DNA of 64,000 nucleotides. It comes from Neodiprion pinetum (taxonomy: Eukaryota > Arthropoda > Insecta > Hymenoptera > Diprionidae). The notes under the pieces are model-generated. The model was not told the DNA's origin, searched no databases, and saw nothing but the letters and a program-made list of their open reading frames with translations. The position numbers and the translations under genes were made by a program. Position 1 is the stretch's first letter. Each line of letters opens with the position of its first letter. The stretch spans positions 7,312,693-7,376,692 of the forward strand of contig NC_060235.2 of assembly GCF_021155775.2 (NCBI RefSeq), written 5' to 3'. Shown here in pieces: positions 37,901 to 44,842 of this stretch.

Positions 37901-38438
37901 AAAAAATAATATAATATTATAGTTTCGATGCTGGTTGTAATACATATTCATTGTCATTGGCCAGAACTACACGATGTGCATTTTAATTCAGCTGAAACTG
38001 AGAAACTCGAGTTATTTATTTTTATTTTTATTTTTTCTATCCATTTTTTTCTCTTTGTCAATTTTACATTAATACCGGTCTTCTCGCTGTGCAGCCGTAG
38101 TGTTCATAATATGCGTAGAGCATTAAACTAGCAGGTACCACATGGCGTTTGTTACAAATTACCCAAAATTACCGGCTTTGCAACCGACGCGACAGTTTAT
38201 ACGACGACTTTTTATTGTTTTCGTTTCGTTTTTTTTTTTTGTCTCCTTGGTTTTTCTTCCGTTTCACCCTTATTTTCTACTTTACCCTTCCTTTCACAGA
38301 CCGAAAAAAATCTTTACGAAGAAACAAGGAGGGGGCGGCCCTGGATCTAAACCAAACGCTCTCAAGAAGGTCCGAATGCTCAACACTTCCGAATATGCCA
38401 GTGGATTGGAGACTGTTAAGAAACAAAAGAAGTTTTGA
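9057..38438 (+). CDS. DDX31: ATP-dependent RNA helicase DDX31/Dbp7 (gene span, 9 exons)
   Basis: Nucleolar DEAD-box helicase of the DDX31 (yeast Dbp7) family, which acts in 60S ribosomal-subunit assembly. Exons: 9057-9125, 9252-10031, 10128-10394, 10480-10700, 12257-13079, 14337-14567, 25175-25517, 34275-34476 and 38300-38438. They total 3075 nt, or 1024 residues plus TGA, and every junction is GT-AG and in phase. Order: basic, disordered N-terminus (1-270); Q-motif region (about 274-306); motif I SQTGSGKT (317-324); PTREL (355-359); TPGR (405-408); DEAD (430-433); an acidic insert of about 180 residues; SAT (647-649); motif IV (about 727-733); DVAARGLD (798-805); HRVGRTARAG (826-835); a C-terminal DUF4217-type region with HLGHFAKSFGLRD; and a short conserved tail with SEYASGLE. 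These features match DDX31 much better than other DEAD-box families. The protein is longer than typical because of the insert and N-terminus. Confidence 0.96.
9252..10031 (+). CDS. DDX31: DDX31 exon 2 (basic N-terminus)
   Basis: Acceptor CATTCAG, donor ACG|GTTTGT, phase 0 at both ends, 260 codons. It is rich in Lys, Ser, Pro and Gly, with likely nuclear or nucleolar signals such as KSPRKKGKF. Low conservation is expected. It ends in FTDFDLHPFT, the start of the Q-motif region. Confidence 0.9.
10128..10394 (+). CDS. DDX31: DDX31 exon 3 (Q motif, motif I, motif Ia)
   Basis: Acceptor TCGTCAG, donor AAA|GTTAGT, phase 0, 89 codons. It contains TTVQQKAIP (Q motif), the Walker A motif SQTGSGKT and PTRELALQ. 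Confidence 0.97.
10480..10700 (+). CDS. DDX31: DDX31 exon 4 (motif Ib and DEAD box)
   Basis: Acceptor TTTCCAG, donor GG|GTAAGT, phase 2. It encodes PFTWIVPG and GGEKRKAEKARLRKG, a hallmark of DDX31 orthologues, then TPGRLLDH and VLDEADRMLDMGYEKDI. Confidence 0.97.
10701..12256 (+). other. DDX31 intron 4
   Basis: AT-rich intron of 1556 bp. It contains a short inverted-terminal element at 11129-11338 and no coding signal. Confidence 0.8.
11129..11338. mobile_element. MITE-like element in intron 4
   Basis: About 210 bp. The left end (GCTGAAGTTATTAACATTAA...) recurs inverted at the right end (...AACGTTATTAACTTCATTC), with terminal inverted similarity over about 60 bp that includes GGGAAAAAAATCGTTA. 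A left-end-like copy sits at 23175-23235 in intron 6. Confidence 0.6.
12257..13079 (+). CDS. DDX31: DDX31 exon 5 (acidic insert and SAT motif)
   Basis: Acceptor TTGTAG, donor CAG|GTAAAC, 823 nt. After a short helix continuing domain 1, about 180 residues (roughly 456-638) form a Glu/Asp/Ser/Lys-rich, probably disordered insert. Motif III (LLSATLT) and SVNQTYVVTPPKLRLVSL then resume the core. Other DDX31 proteins that I can recall have only a few tens of residues between DEAD and SAT. Confidence 0.95.
13080..14336 (+). other. DDX31 intron 5
   Basis: 1257 bp. The first part is a structured repeat element (13100-13510); the remainder is plain AT-rich DNA without coding signal. Confidence 0.75.
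13104..13402. repeat. Two adjacent hairpin-forming inverted repeats
   Basis: Hairpin one runs 13104-13227: GTAACAAGGAGGCAAAC pairs with GTTGCCTCCTTGTTGC. Nested inside, GTTTGCAATATGAGTCGTAGGC pairs imperfectly with GCCGAAGACGAATATTGCAAAT. Hairpin two runs 13325-13402, with CGCATGCGCG...AGAAAAGAGCACTTT against its near-complement. This is probably a non-autonomous transposon. ORFs crossing it are spurious. Confidence 0.65.
14337..14567 (+). CDS. DDX31: DDX31 exon 6 (motif IV)
   Basis: Acceptor ATTTCAG, donor ACG|GTGAGT, phase 0, 77 codons. It has KILVFMAT, an acidic stretch (SDEDDEDSEP), FFKLHGNMTQKERTEVF and GVLLCT, the start of motif V. Confidence 0.96.
16953..16975. repeat. (TA)n microsatellite
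   Basis: Run of alternating TA after TGTGTG in intron 6. Confidence 0.85.
18371..18652. mobile_element. MITE with about 55-bp terminal inverted repeats
   Basis: Left end GTGGGGGTCAAAATTTGGCA; right end is its imperfect complement, ...CCAAGTTTTGACCCCCAC. Similarity continues inward to GATATATCGA on both sides. It is about 282 bp with no ORF of note. Confidence 0.8.
19320..19720. repeat. Degenerate TTTCAAACGATTTCAAA array
   Basis: Irregular tandem reiteration of words such as TTTCAAACGATT, TTTCAAGCGATT and TTTCAAACTGATT. It resembles the array at 27540-28260 in intron 7. Confidence 0.8.
19820..20122 (+). other. Unassigned ORF in intron 6
   Basis: ATG-started frame of about 100 codons (MKTSDTSQSPMS...WSPLSR) in a GC-richer patch. 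It matches no family I know and has no promoter or splice evidence. It may be chance, an old transposon fragment or part of a nested gene. Confidence 0.15.
20485..20628 (-). other. Protein-like 47-codon ORF in intron 6
   Basis: Minus-strand ATG at 20628-20626, stop TAG at 20487-20485. The peptide begins MIHKLRPPQDKRSG and contains IIPVIADGRPIILVPAETIE, a composition unlike random AT-rich intron. A possible acceptor (GTGTCAG) sits just before the ATG. The opposite strand is also open, so the coding strand is uncertain. I recognise no family. Confidence 0.25.
20949..21041. repeat. 46-bp tandem duplication
   Basis: The unit containing TTCTATATTTAATGTCTTTG is present twice in exact register with a period of 46 bp, and the copies look identical. 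Confidence 0.9.
21364..21588 (-). other. Unassigned 74-codon ORF in intron 6
   Basis: ATG at 21588-21586, stop TGA at 21366-21364. It begins MDQDPRKAVLELSDVSV and ends FSESDSSGFH. A second minus frame over the same bases (…VVERGFNKWEQW…) is also open, so the true frame, if any, is unclear. It lies just downstream (minus sense) of the CpG-rich island at 21.7-22.1 kb. No family recognised. Confidence 0.25.
21700..22130. promoter_or_regulatory. CpG-rich island inside intron 6
   Basis: A stretch unusually dense in CG, with runs such as CGCCGCCGCAGTACGCCGCG, within AT-rich intron. The ORFs over it are Arg/Ala-rich composition artefacts. A donor-like TTGGATAG|GTAATG lies near 22027-22031. It may be an internal or nested-gene promoter or an enhancer; this is inference from composition only. 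Confidence 0.3.
22473..22852. mobile_element. MITE family with AACTTGGCAAATTT ends, copy 1
   Basis: The ends are inverted relative to each other: AAACTTTGTGCGCTGAG...ACTGCGCATG on the left and GCGCATGCGCAGTC...TTGCCAAGTT on the right. Internal words AAGGCAGGGCAGC and GAAGCTTGAG recur in reverse orientation in copy 2 at 39967-40350. Confidence 0.7.
25175..25517 (+). CDS. DDX31: DDX31 exon 7 (motifs V and VI)
   Basis: Acceptor TTGCAG, donor G|GTGAGT, phase 1. It encodes DVAARGLDLP, HRVGRTARAG with the arginine fingers, and the start of the C-terminal helical region. GC content is clearly above the surrounding intron. Confidence 0.97.
25865..26325. repeat. Long inverted repeat in intron 7
   Basis: The left arm (about 25865-26025) is complementary to the right arm (about 26174-26325). 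CACGATAATGGGATCTC pairs with GAGATCCCATTATCGTG, and GCAAGTTTTTAGTTTTTT has its complement in the right arm. The loop is about 150 nt and T-rich. No coding content. Confidence 0.85.
27540..28260. repeat. Degenerate GGATTTCAAA array
   Basis: About 700 bp of loosely periodic words (AGGATTTCAAA, GATTTCATAG, GATTTTAAAGG), the same general motif as at 19320-19720. Confidence 0.8.
28860..29390. repeat. 95-bp minisatellite, about six copies
   Basis: The word CAAGTGT(C/A)GAAAA starts at 28894, 28989, 29084, 29179, 29275 and 29370, a spacing of 95-96 bp. Each unit also carries TCAGTTTAATGAT and GAGG.ATCATTCAAAAAA. Copies 28989 and 29084 are nearly identical. Confidence 0.95.
30419..30438. repeat. Poly(G) tract
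   Basis: Almost unbroken G run in intron 7. It could form a G-quadruplex on the plus strand, and its length is likely unstable or misassembled. Confidence 0.85.
32251..32676 (+). mobile_element. ACTGAGA MITE, full copy 1
   Basis: About 426 bp with ends ACTGAGAAAAATTTC and AAATTTCTCTCAGT (14-bp terminal inverted repeat). Internal signatures are CGTAACCATTTTGC-like, CGATCCTTTTTTGG and TCGATTGTGGTAAAAAATG. It encodes no protein. The target-site duplication is not clear. Confidence 0.85.
33570..33840. repeat. Degenerate ATCGATTGAT-rich array
   Basis: Irregular reiteration of GATTGAT, TTAATCG and GGAAAAACGAT in intron 7. No coding signal. Confidence 0.6.
34275..34476 (+). CDS. DDX31: DDX31 exon 8 (C-terminal DUF4217-type region)
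   Basis: Acceptor TTCGCAG completes the phase-1 codon (G|CC, Ala). It encodes AYVSWIRFYASYPKDM and then LHLGHFAKSFGLRDPP, which match the DDX31 C-terminus. The donor is CG|GTGAGA, phase 2; reading through it hits an in-frame TGA at once. It lies 8.8 kb from exon 7 and is easily missed by automatic annotation. Confidence 0.95.
34477..38299 (+). other. DDX31 intron 8
   Basis: 3.8 kb. A GC-richer patch at 35.5-35.95 kb has a 123-codon Arg-rich frame that I do not accept. The patch at 37.2-37.6 kb is similar. A segment at 37735-37850 is repeated downstream at 39450-39560. The 3' end is strongly pyrimidine-rich before exon 9. Confidence 0.7.
37735..37850 (+). repeat. Direct repeat copy 1 (before exon 9)
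   Basis: Contains CAACCAAAAACCTCAAGACT, GACAAAAGCAAACTTTGCAA and TATTCGATGCATAGAATC. The same words in the same order recur at 39450-39560. Confidence 0.8.
38300..38438 (+). CDS. DDX31: DDX31 exon 9 (C-terminus and stop)
   Basis: Acceptor TTTCACAG completes the phase-2 codon (CG|A, Arg). It has 45 codons with a Lys/Gly-rich stretch, SEYASGLE (compare SEYSSGME in vertebrate DDX31) and KKQKKF, then TGA at 38436-38438. The frame closes exactly with exon 8. Confidence 0.93.
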
Positions 38439-38615
38439 GGTAAAAAATCGATATGATTTAAAGTAAAAATTATCACGAAGAATAATTGATAAAGATAATA
38501 TTTCAACTATCGGAGATTTTGGGATTCATCATTCGTTTCTCTTTGAAACGAATTATTTTGGATCTGAAAACTTTGAAAATGTTAATTTTGAATGTTATTT
38601 ATTTGTTAAAAATTG

Positions 38616-38621
38616 AATAAA
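38616..38621 (+). promoter_or_regulatory. DDX31: DDX31 poly(A) signal AATAAA
   Basis: Canonical AATAAA about 178 nt past the stop codon, the first one downstream on this strand. Confidence 0.6.
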
Positions 38622-39449
38622 AGTAATGATGACTCATCAGAAATCGGTTCACGCGTCTCAAAGGTTTCATCGCGTGGCTTAGGCTCCTTATATTCCAATT
38701 TTCCTAATTATTTCCTGTGCAGGTTTCAACTTATAAGCAATCATGGTCGGTTTGTGTAAATATATTATTTATAATGCGATCAGATATACCGATAACTTCG
38801 GTAAACGAAGTGAAATTGAACACACGCAACACCAAATAGAAACTGTAGTACATTCAGTCTTTACATTGTAGTGTCGGAAATAGTGAAAACATAAAAATTT
38901 TAACGACATAACGTCCGGTTAACGTACTTATACTATACATATATTCGTTTTATAATCACGTATTTCGGTTTGGCTGAAATACTTTTTACTTACTCGTAAT
39001 ATAACACGGATCAACACGAATTTTGAATCTACGTTCTAGATGTCAAATTTTTAATTGTTCCACGTAAGCAATAAATGAAACAATAGTTTTATTAGATAAA
39101 GTTTGCTTTTGCATGGAAACAAGAACGATATTTCGGATTTTAAGAAAAAGTACCTATTTTCTCAAACATTTATTGTAAATAACTAGGCAAACTTCAGTTT
39201 TACATTTAAATCACTTTCATTCAAAAATAATAATTGATAATAAATTACAAATGTAAAAGAATTTATAAAAAAAGTTTCAACATAAATATTTTTCGTACTC
39301 CTTCTATTTTCGTACGGACTTTCTCGTATCAAACTCCAAACGTCATCTTCCATAATGCTCTCATTATACTGCCTCTGATAACGTTAATAACGATAAAGTC
39401 CATCACATCTTGGTAAAAACGTTTTCCTTTTGCTTCCGAATAGGCACCC

Positions 39450-39560
39450 ATATTAGTTGCCAACCAAAAACTTCGAGACTCATTTATCAACATAAAAAAG
39501 GCAAAAGCAAACTTTAAGTAACGAATGAAGGTTTTGGCTGTTATTCGATGCATAGAATCG
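39450..39560 (+). repeat. Direct repeat copy 2 (after DDX31)
   Basis: Matches 37735-37850 at CAACCAAAAACTTCGAGACT, GGCAAAAGCAAACTTTAAG and TATTCGATGCATAGAATC. The two copies bracket the last DDX31 exon. Confidence 0.8.
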
Positions 39561-39731
39561 AAATTTATTTATCTCAATAGGATCTAAAAATAATTAGCAC
39601 ACGTTTTTTTTTTTTTGTTGACCTGTGTAATCCTTGAGGTTCAACCATTCATTTGTGCGATATTCAATTTTTCAAAATACTTATTAAAACGTTAGCCTCT
39701 TGAATCAATACCAATATTTGTTTTGCAAAAT

Positions 39732-39758
39732 CAAAAAAAAAAAAAAAAAAAAAAAAAA
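39732..39758. repeat. Poly(A) tract
   Basis: Run of A followed by TGTCGTAT. It could be the tail of a retroposed copy, but no source gene is recognisable upstream. Confidence 0.7.
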
Positions 39759-39966
39759 TGTCGTATAAAAAGATAACATCTGCTGATGTGTGTTGATGAT
39801 AAAATTTTATTATTGATAGTGATCACTCCAAAACGGCTCCTACATTTTTTTTTTTCAAATATCTACAGCCGTACCTTCCATTTGCAACATATTTCGCAGA
39901 GATTAAATGGAAGTTAGATTTAAAACCTGCTAACCTAGGTGAGCAAACACATAACTGTTGTGAGAG

Positions 39967-40350
39967 GGAATGGTAAAACTTGGTAAATTGAGCGTCTGAC
40001 TGCGCATGCGCCATGCAGGCTAGCCACCTGAAGCTTCAGCTATCAAACAGAGGTTATGTAGATGTTGGGACTTTTTTCTCAGCTTAAGCATATCTCAAAC
40101 AGTTGATGCAGTAATGCCGGAAAGATTGGCAAACTCACCGTTACGTGTCATTATAACAACAAGTTTTAAAATTGCCACTCCACGCGGAATAGTTTTTTTT
40201 TTTTTTATATCACGTCCCGATTCGAGTGAGTTAGCTGCCCTGCCTGGCAGACTAATATATTGCCTCGGTACGATATTACCGACCAACAGAGTTCAATTGT
40301 TTTGAGCCAGCTCAGTCGGTAATCTGCAAATTTGCCAAGTTACGCCGCTG
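39967..40350. mobile_element. MITE family with AACTTGGCAAATTT ends, copy 2
   Basis: Inverted relative to copy 1. AAAACTTGGTAAATTGAGCG and GCGCATGCGCC lie at the left; GTCGGTAATCTGCAAATTT and GCCAAGTTACG at the right. Internal words GCTGCCCTGCCTGGCAG and GAAGCTTCAGCTATCAAAC match copy 1 on the opposite strand. Confidence 0.75.
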
Positions 40351-40536
40351 CATTTCGACATGAAATTCTGCGGTGGCTATAAAGCTTCTAAATCACACAA
40401 AACGAATGTTTTTTTTTTCTCGCTAGAATGCGCGAAGCGAATCGTGCAGCACCTCGTCGCTGTTTGGACGGGGTTCACTTCGTATTGTTCAGTGGCTGGA
40501 AAGAGGGCGGGAGGATCAGGGGCGCAAGCGCGAGAT

Positions 40537-40592
40537 GAAAGAGAGAGAAAGAGAGAGAGAGAGAGAGAACGAGAGAGAGAGAGAGAGAGAGT
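40537..40592. repeat. (GA)n microsatellite
   Basis: Purine run of GA dinucleotides with minor interruptions. The Arg/Glu-rich ORF across it is an artefact. Confidence 0.9.
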
Positions 40593-41825
40593 AAATCAGA
40601 GTAGAAAAGAGAGCGAGAGAAGCCGCGGAGTGTAAAACGTGTGAGACATGATTAATACGGTCACATTATTTCAGATTTTTTTTATAACACGCGCCCGAGA
40701 TAGCTGAGTGCAAATTGGTCGAAAATAAAAATGCAGATAGGTAGGAAGGTAGCCGTATATAGAGCTAGGAGAAAAGAGACGGTATCTGCGGGTAAGGGGG
40801 CTTGGTTTAAATTTAAATTTAATTATCGTTTCTTTGTACCACTGGCTTAAGATAAATGATGCTTTCGGTGAAATTATTTTGCGGTATACTTACTGTTGGT
40901 GATTTTTTTATTTTTACATTTTTAGTTTCACTTCTTTCTCAATTATTCTGTGGATGATTTTTTCTATGCAAAATATGCAATACACGTTTCATCTAATGAT
41001 TAGAAATTTTTATTTTTATCTCTTTAGCAAACTAAATTTATGTGAAACATTAATTTTTTTTTTTTTTTTGTGTCGCTTCATGTCGGATTTTTCATGATGA
41101 GACATTTCAATTTATTGATATAAAAATTTATATACATATCGGGGAAACATTGAGCATCATTCTGATAATTTTTATTTGTACAAGTAATGATTTTTAATAC
41201 TCCTATAGCCGATCTCTGGGAGGACTTTTTAAAAAAGGCATCTTGCGGTGAACAAGATATCTGTACTGGATCATCCGAAATGTAAAACAAAAAAGATCTC
41301 GTTAATATAATAATCTGGGTATGTAATCCACGGAACAAGCAAAACATTAATTTTTAACAAAACACCGGCTTCTCAGAACAAAAAAAATTCGATATTCGTA
41401 AAAAATTTCGCCCCAATTTTGTTTATAAAATGGAAAATATTTATCGGTGAGAAAAACCTTCGATCAAGGACTGAAAAATATATTCATAAAGCTCGTGTAA
41501 AAATTTGAGACTGGTCGGTTCAGTCGTTTCCGAAAAATCTTGCTCACTGACTGTGAAAACATAGTTTCGAGAAAAACGCTTTCAAAGTTTCAAAAGCTCT
41601 TCCAAACTCTTCGGGGCGTCATTGCAAATATGCGCGTAACTTCGACAATATTTGTCGGATCGACATGAAATTTTCTGTGCATATACTTGAATGTATCTAC
41701 ATTACGAAAATGTATTCCAAAACAATCGATTATCGAATAATCCACTCTGCGTACAACCCCTTAAACGGGGATTCGAGGTAAAAACGTCGACGTGTTTCAG
41801 AGCTGCGAAAATGACTCGTATACCC

Positions 41826-42019
41826 AAAACGAGGTGCGCGTAACCATTTTGCGCTATTGTCGATCCTTTTTTGGTTATTGCAACGCAAAATCAGTTTGTT
41901 TTGTAACAGCTAGAAAACTAATTATTCATTTTCAACCTAGAACTATATTTTTCGATTGTGATAAAAAATGAAAATAGTTGAGGACCGAGCGGTAACCGGA
42001 ACTAAAAATTTCTCCCAGT
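41826..42019 (+). mobile_element. ACTGAGA MITE, truncated copy
   Basis: Begins at AACGAGGTGCGCGTAACCAT, skips the middle third after AACGCAAAATCAGTTTG, resumes at TAACAGCTAGAAAACTAAT and ends AAATTTCTCCCAGT. The 5' end is missing. Confidence 0.8.
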
Positions 42020-43836
42020 TCAGGGAATGCACCATGGATGCATTGTACGAGCCAACCGCTGAAAATGATCGCTGACGGCGAAGAAGGCGGACGAACGATA
42101 AATCAGAATCAAAATGAATAGAAGAGAATACCGAAGGTGCGTAGTAGCATAGACAGTAATGCCGCGAATAGAAAAGCGCATCAGGCGGCCGCAGACTGCA
42201 GACGACGACGGAGCGATTATGGTCGGTTCTAACAAAAAACCGCGGGCACGGCAGTTGCGTATAGTGAAGGAGGTCGATTATTCCGGGTGATTACCGATTT
42301 CCGAGCAGTTAACAACTTTTTCGATCGCTTACACTTGTAGTTTCACCCGCCACTTCTTCACCTTCTTTCACTCCTTGGCTGTTCATATCTGGCCCGTAAT
42401 TTATCAGCCCTACGAAATACCGAAAGCCCAAAATCCCGAAAGCATTGCCTCCGATTTCACGGTTTGAAATTAGCGTCGATCCATTACGGAAATTACCGTC
42501 AGCTACTTTGACAAAGAGAAAGTAATTCCCCCCTTTTTATACACATCTTTTAATTTTTATTTTTATACAACACCCTATTTTGCCGACACAGATTTTTTTC
42601 TCATCCGGAGCATCGGTTGCGCTTTTGACGCTGCTGAAATTAAATTGTAATGACGATTTGTTCAAATGCTGCGCCGCATTTTCCGCCATCGAGTATATTT
42701 ATAGGTAGGAAATTTTTATAAATCCCAAAATCGATCTACTTTTTTTTCCCCTCAATTAAAAATTAAGAATTAAATATCATCGCGGGCAAATTTGTTCAAT
42801 TATAGAGATGTAATCCATAATTGGGTAAATAATTTATCGATGTAGGTTCAAAAAGTCTGTAATTCTGAATTCAGAAAGACGTTTTAAAAACGCAGAATCT
42901 CAGCTGTAAACATTTTGCCATCTCAAACTTGAGAAAAATTACCTCATTCTACTAGTTTGGTTTTTTATTCTTTTTTTTTTTTTTGTTCTACCAAAAAATT
43001 CATATAGCTCCATGAGATTCTGACGACAAATGTTTGATTTCATACATAAATTCAATACCGCAAAAATTATCCGAAACAAATTTTTTTCTTTGAATATCTC
43101 GGAGAATAAAAAAATCGACTTGTATAATCTCTGTAATACTCATGATTGTATAATAAAGTATACATAATTGTTATCAATAATTTAATCCAACCGATTTTTG
43201 GAGAATACATTTACAAATAAAATGAGCTATTGTTTATCAAAATTGCACAAACGACATGGATTTTTCAGTGAAATTATAGTAGATTAATGAGTCATGATTT
43301 GATGCTGTCATAGATTTGATGAGGTATTTAAATAATTGAATTCTGCTTTTTAAATCTTTTTTCTAATGTTTGTGGGAATTTCTCTACTTTTATGCGATTT
43401 GATCAGTTTCAGCGACAATTATCAAACCTATCTTTAACCGTGTTATTGTTCCAATTATCTTTTTGACCTGAGTGTAAATGACACTTGAATTCAATGGAAT
43501 ATCTTTCTGCCTACAGCAGACTTCATACAACGATTCAATTTTCAACTTCAAAGAGAAAAAAAAGAACAACAACGAAATTTTAAAAAATCGAGGAAACTCG
43601 CTATCATATGATAATTACAAATCATGAGAAAAAGGATCACGAAAAAGGATGGATTTGGTGAAAATCATTAAATTTCCCCAAAAATTTTCTCTCTCCACTT
43701 CTTTTCTCACGTGTAAATCAAACACGTACATATCCTTTGCAAATTTATTCGTAGTAGCGTTTAAAAGAAGATGATAAATAATAAAATATGAAAAAATGAA
43801 GTCACACGACAGATGTATGCGTATAAATGCTCGCAC

Positions 43837-43934
43837 CTGAGCCACATCCTTAATTTCTCCTGGCGTGCAGCGATCATAATTCGTTCCTGTTCCCTCGCAG
43901 CCGCGGATGCACGCATTCGACGCTTCTCGCTTGC
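43837..43934 (-). CDS. Candidate internal exon of an unidentified minus-strand gene
   Basis: 98 nt on the minus strand, with acceptor TTTACAG before GCA and donor CAG|GTGCGA. It is open in one frame (starts phase 0, ends phase 2) and gives an Ala/Arg/Glu-rich helical peptide containing EKRRMRASAAAREQERI and AARQEKLRMWL. Composition and GC content stand out from the AT-rich flanks. I could not find partner exons in the window, so the gene may have very long introns. The protein family is not recognised; a coiled-coil or linker helix is likely. Confidence 0.45.
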
Positions 43935-44493
43935 CTGTAAATGTGTAAATACGTACGTCAGGTGAGAATGGCAGACACTGCGAATAATCGTACGGGGGTA
44001 TCTATGGCTTCTTTGCACGACAAGCCAATAAAAGGGGAACCGGGTTGCAGCAGCCAGGCAGTCAGGCGGTCAGGCAAACCCGAAGGATGCATCTCTCGCC
44101 TGTAAAATGCTAATCCTTTGATTCTTTCCCGCATTTTGTGCAGCAGGTTATGCAAGGAAGATGCGTCTGTTGCAGAGCAATTAACAGAGTGAAAAGTGAA
44201 GAAACAGCGGATGGGTGGAATCGCGTATTTCTCACACCGAGAACAGCGGAGTCAAAAGTGTAGAAGGATCGGAAAATGGAAGGGTCGCGATAAAGAATTT
44301 TTTAATACGGGAAGATTCATTCTGCATAATTGTAAGAGTACAGAAAAATCATCAAGTTTTGAAAGGCGAATTATCGAATCGTCGGAATTTTTATTAAACT
44401 GTTCTTTCGCTTGGGATATTCTTGCTCGTTCTGACGATTCTGTGCTTTGACTTCTCTTATGTGATTTGATTTTCTTCGTAGTTCGATTGTCTC

Positions 44494-44842
44494 CGCTGAG
44501 AGAAATCTTTAGTTCCGGTTACCGCTCAGTCCTTGACTATTTTCATTTTTTACCATAATCGAAAAATATAGTTCTAGGTAGAAAATTAAAATTAGTTTTT
44601 TAGTATCCGTTATTATTCTTTTTCATCACGATCACTGTTGCCATATTTTCTTGCAACTGTTGCGAAAATTTAATGCTTGTGCAACGATAAATTGACGTTA
44701 AACCCTTGTTTAACTAAAAAAGTAGAGTAAACCTCACAAACTGATTTTGCGTTGCAATAACCAAAAAAAGATCGACGATAGCGCAAAATGGTTACGCGTA
44801 CCTCGTTTTTCGTAATCCCAACAATATTCAAACAGTTTTTTT
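44494..44842 (-). mobile_element. ACTGAGA MITE, truncated minus-strand copy
   Basis: Starts GCTGAGAGAAAT and runs through TTACCATAATCGAAAAATA and CAAAATGGTTACGCGTACC to CAACAATATTCAAACAG, then diverges. The far inverted repeat is lost, and about 20 bp are missing in the middle. Confidence 0.8.

Larger units (their letters stand above)
38622..43836. other. Downstream intergenic region
   Basis: No supportable gene. It contains a direct-repeat copy, poly(A), the second AACTTGGCAAATTT element, a GA microsatellite and a truncated ACTGAGA MITE. The 41.4-41.8 kb part (…GGTTCAGTCGTTTCCGAAAA…) has the style of an interspersed insect repeat, but I cannot classify it. Confidence 0.5.

Noticed and set aside
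40360..40635. 91-codon ORF with poly(Arg-Glu)
   Set aside because: It is driven by the GA microsatellite.
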